Positions 62,875 to 64,000 of a DNA stretch of 64,000 bases are shown here, piece by piece (the first letter of the stretch is position 1; the number at the start of each line of letters is the position of its first letter). Below the pieces are notes generated by a model. It saw only the letters and a program-made list of their open reading frames with translations, was not told where the DNA came from and did not search any database. Position numbers and translations under genes: made by a program. This stretch comes from Methylobacterium sp. J-077. Lineage in GTDB: Bacteria; Pseudomonadota; Alphaproteobacteria; Rhizobiales; Beijerinckiaceae. The stretch is from NCBI RefSeq assembly GCF_022829365.1, contig NZ_JAKSYJ010000165.1, positions 55,646 through 119,645 of the forward strand. The letters are read 5' to 3'.

Positions 62875-63639
62875 TCAACTCAGCTTCGGCTGACCGTTCG
62901 ACGCCGACAGCCCACCGTCGACCGGCAGGTTCACACCGGTGACGAAGTGGGCGTCCTCGCACGCCAGGAAGGCGATCACGCCGGAGATGTCGTCGGGCTT
63001 CGCCCCACGCCCCATCGGGATGCGCTCCTCGAACTTGGCGACGAGTTCGGGCTGGTCCTGCATGCCGGCCGTGAACGGCGTGTAGACCAGCGACGGGTTC
63101 ACCGCGTTCACCCGGACCCCGTTCCGCGCCTCGTCGAGCGCGACCGCACGGGTGAAGTTCGTCACCGCGCCCTTGGCCGCGCAGTAGAAGCTGTGGTTCC
63201 AGTCCCCGCCCAAACCCGAGACGGACGACACGTTGACAATGCAGCCGCGGCTCTCCCGGAGATGGGGTAGCGCGAAGCGCGTCATGTAGAAGACGCCGTA
63301 CAGGTCGGTTTCGATGATCGTCGAGAAGTCGGCGATGTCGCCCTCGTCGACGCGACCGAGATGGTCCTTACCGGCGTTGTTGACGAGGACGTCGAGGCGT
63401 CCGAACCGGCGGACGGCCTGCGCCACGACGTCCTGGCACCGGTCTGCGTGCGAAAGGTCGGCGACCACAGCGAGGGTGTCGGCCGCCTCGATGCCGTCGG
63501 TCACCTTGTTCAGTCCGTCCTCGTCCTTGTCGGCGAGGACAAGGATCGCGCCCTCCCGTCCGAACCGCCGTGCGGCGGCCTCGCCGATGCCCGAGGCCGC
63601 GCCCGTAACCAACACGACCTTGTCAGAGAATCGTCCCAT
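62875..63639 (-). CDS. Short-chain dehydrogenase/reductase
   Basis: A 254-residue SDR: cofactor motif VVLVTGAASGIGEAAARRFG, VLVNNAGKDHLG, catalytic Ser in IVNVSSVSGLGG, Y-x-x-x-K in YCAAKGAVTNF and VNAVNPSLVYTPF. An acidic residue after the second strand (VLADKDED) suggests NAD rather than NADP. Same direction as the stress-type genes around it. Confidence 0.92.
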   Translation of the reverse strand: MGRFSDKVVLVTGAASGIGEAAARRFGREGAILVLADKDEDGLNKVTDGIEAADTLAVVADLSHADRCQDVVAQAVRRFGRLDVLVNNAGKDHLGRVDEGDIADFSTIIETDLYGVFYMTRFALPHLRESRGCIVNVSSVSGLGGDWNHSFYCAAKGAVTNFTRAVALDEARNGVRVNAVNPSLVYTPFTAGMQDQPELVAKFEERIPMGRGAKPDDISGVIAFLACEDAHFVTGVNLPVDGGLSASNGQPKLS

Positions 63640-63717
63640 ATCATCCCCCCCTGGGCCGCCTGCACGACGCTCGGCGGCCCCCTTCCGTGTAAGACTGTCG
63701 GATCGAGCGAGGCTCGT

Positions 63718-64000
63718 TCAGACGCTCCGGGCCTGTGCCGGGTGACGGCCCTCGGCGAACTCCTCGACGATCTTGGCGCAGAAGGCCGGTAGGTCCTTCG
63801 GGTTGCGGCTGGTGACGAGGCCCTTGTCCGTAACAACCTCCTGGTCGACCCAGGTGCCACCGGCGTTCCGGATGTCAGTCTGCAGCGTGGGGAACGAGGT
63901 CAGCGTACGGCCCTTCACGACGTCCGCCTCAACCAGCGTCCACGGCCCGTGGCAAATCACGCCGACCGGCTTGCCTTGGGCGAAGAAGTCCCGGACGAAC
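63718..64000 (-). CDS. DJ-1/PfpI-like protein, C-terminal part
   Basis: About 93 residues are present; the 5' part lies beyond the right edge. The nucleophile elbow GKPVGVICHGPWTLVEAD has the Cys-His pair of PfpI-type proteins, and DIRNAGGTWVDQEVVTDKGL and VTSRNPKDLPAFCAKIVEEF are characteristic. PfpI/YhbO proteins are linked to repair of glycated or damaged proteins and to stress, in keeping with the neighbouring catalase-like and SDR genes. Confidence 0.9.
   Translation of the reverse strand, partial: FVRDFFAQGKPVGVICHGPWTLVEADVVKGRTLTSFPTLQTDIRNAGGTWVDQEVVTDKGLVTSRNPKDLPAFCAKIVEEFAEGRHPAQARSV

Overview
The window looks like chromosome from a high-GC alphaproteobacterium of the Methylobacterium/Methylorubrum type (order Hyphomicrobiales). 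The reasons are the very high GC content with G or C at most third codon positions, the order gatCAB / hisB-DUF2628-hisH-hisA-hisF / petABC / sdhCDAB, a his cluster that runs into a dihydroorotase-like gene, plsY and dprA, and several interspersed hairpin repeats. The species assignment is inference; no marker gene was compared.

Bases 1-41,500 are mostly housekeeping. From left to right: the 5' end of gatB, gatA and gatC (tRNA-dependent amidation); a SUKH-type protein and ruvX; a leftward cluster reading hisB, a DUF2628 gene, hisH, hisA, a DUF29 gene, hisF, a dihydroorotase-like gene, plsY and dprA; mtnP; the cytochrome bc1 operon petABC with a clear terminator; an ABC exporter; an Omp19-like lipoprotein; the succinate dehydrogenase operon sdhC-sdhD-sdhA-sdhB, which carries a DUF433/DUF5615 toxin-antitoxin pair between sdhA and sdhB; a DASS-type transporter; a glycine-rich secreted protein; amn and trmO; a vapBC-like pair; guaA; a transporter; two oxidoreductases; a TetR/GST/tautomerase locus with twin operators; a CHRD protein; an OPT transporter; and a tRNA-Met with its own sigma70-type promoter. 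A 101-base repeat occurs three times and two other hairpin repeats also recur.

Bases 41,500 to about 57,600 are an accessory island immediately downstream of tRNA-Met. It has phage-style architecture: many short, overlapping genes of unknown function (ATGA/GTGA junctions) on both strands, two putative HTH proteins, a Lon-like AAA+ ATPase without a protease domain, a spanin-like lysis pair, and a large replication protein that looks like an archaeo-eukaryotic-type primase. Five CCCATG motifs at helical-turn spacing lie upstream of the primase gene and look like an origin. No integrase, terminase, capsid or tail gene is visible. Degenerate type I-E CRISPR-like repeats sit at the tRNA-proximal end. 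Three genes appear to carry single-base (-1) frameshifts, so the element is either decaying or contains sequencing indels.

Bases 57,600-64,000 are accessory chromosome: a LOV-like HWE sensor kinase that lacks the photoactive cysteine, a broken receiver domain, a deletion scar joining the N-terminus of an SMP-30/gluconolactonase gene to the C-terminus of a GMC oxidoreductase gene, two alpha/beta hydrolases, a catalase-family protein, a short-chain dehydrogenase and a PfpI-like protein cut by the window edge. The last genes all read leftward and look like a stress or detoxification cluster.
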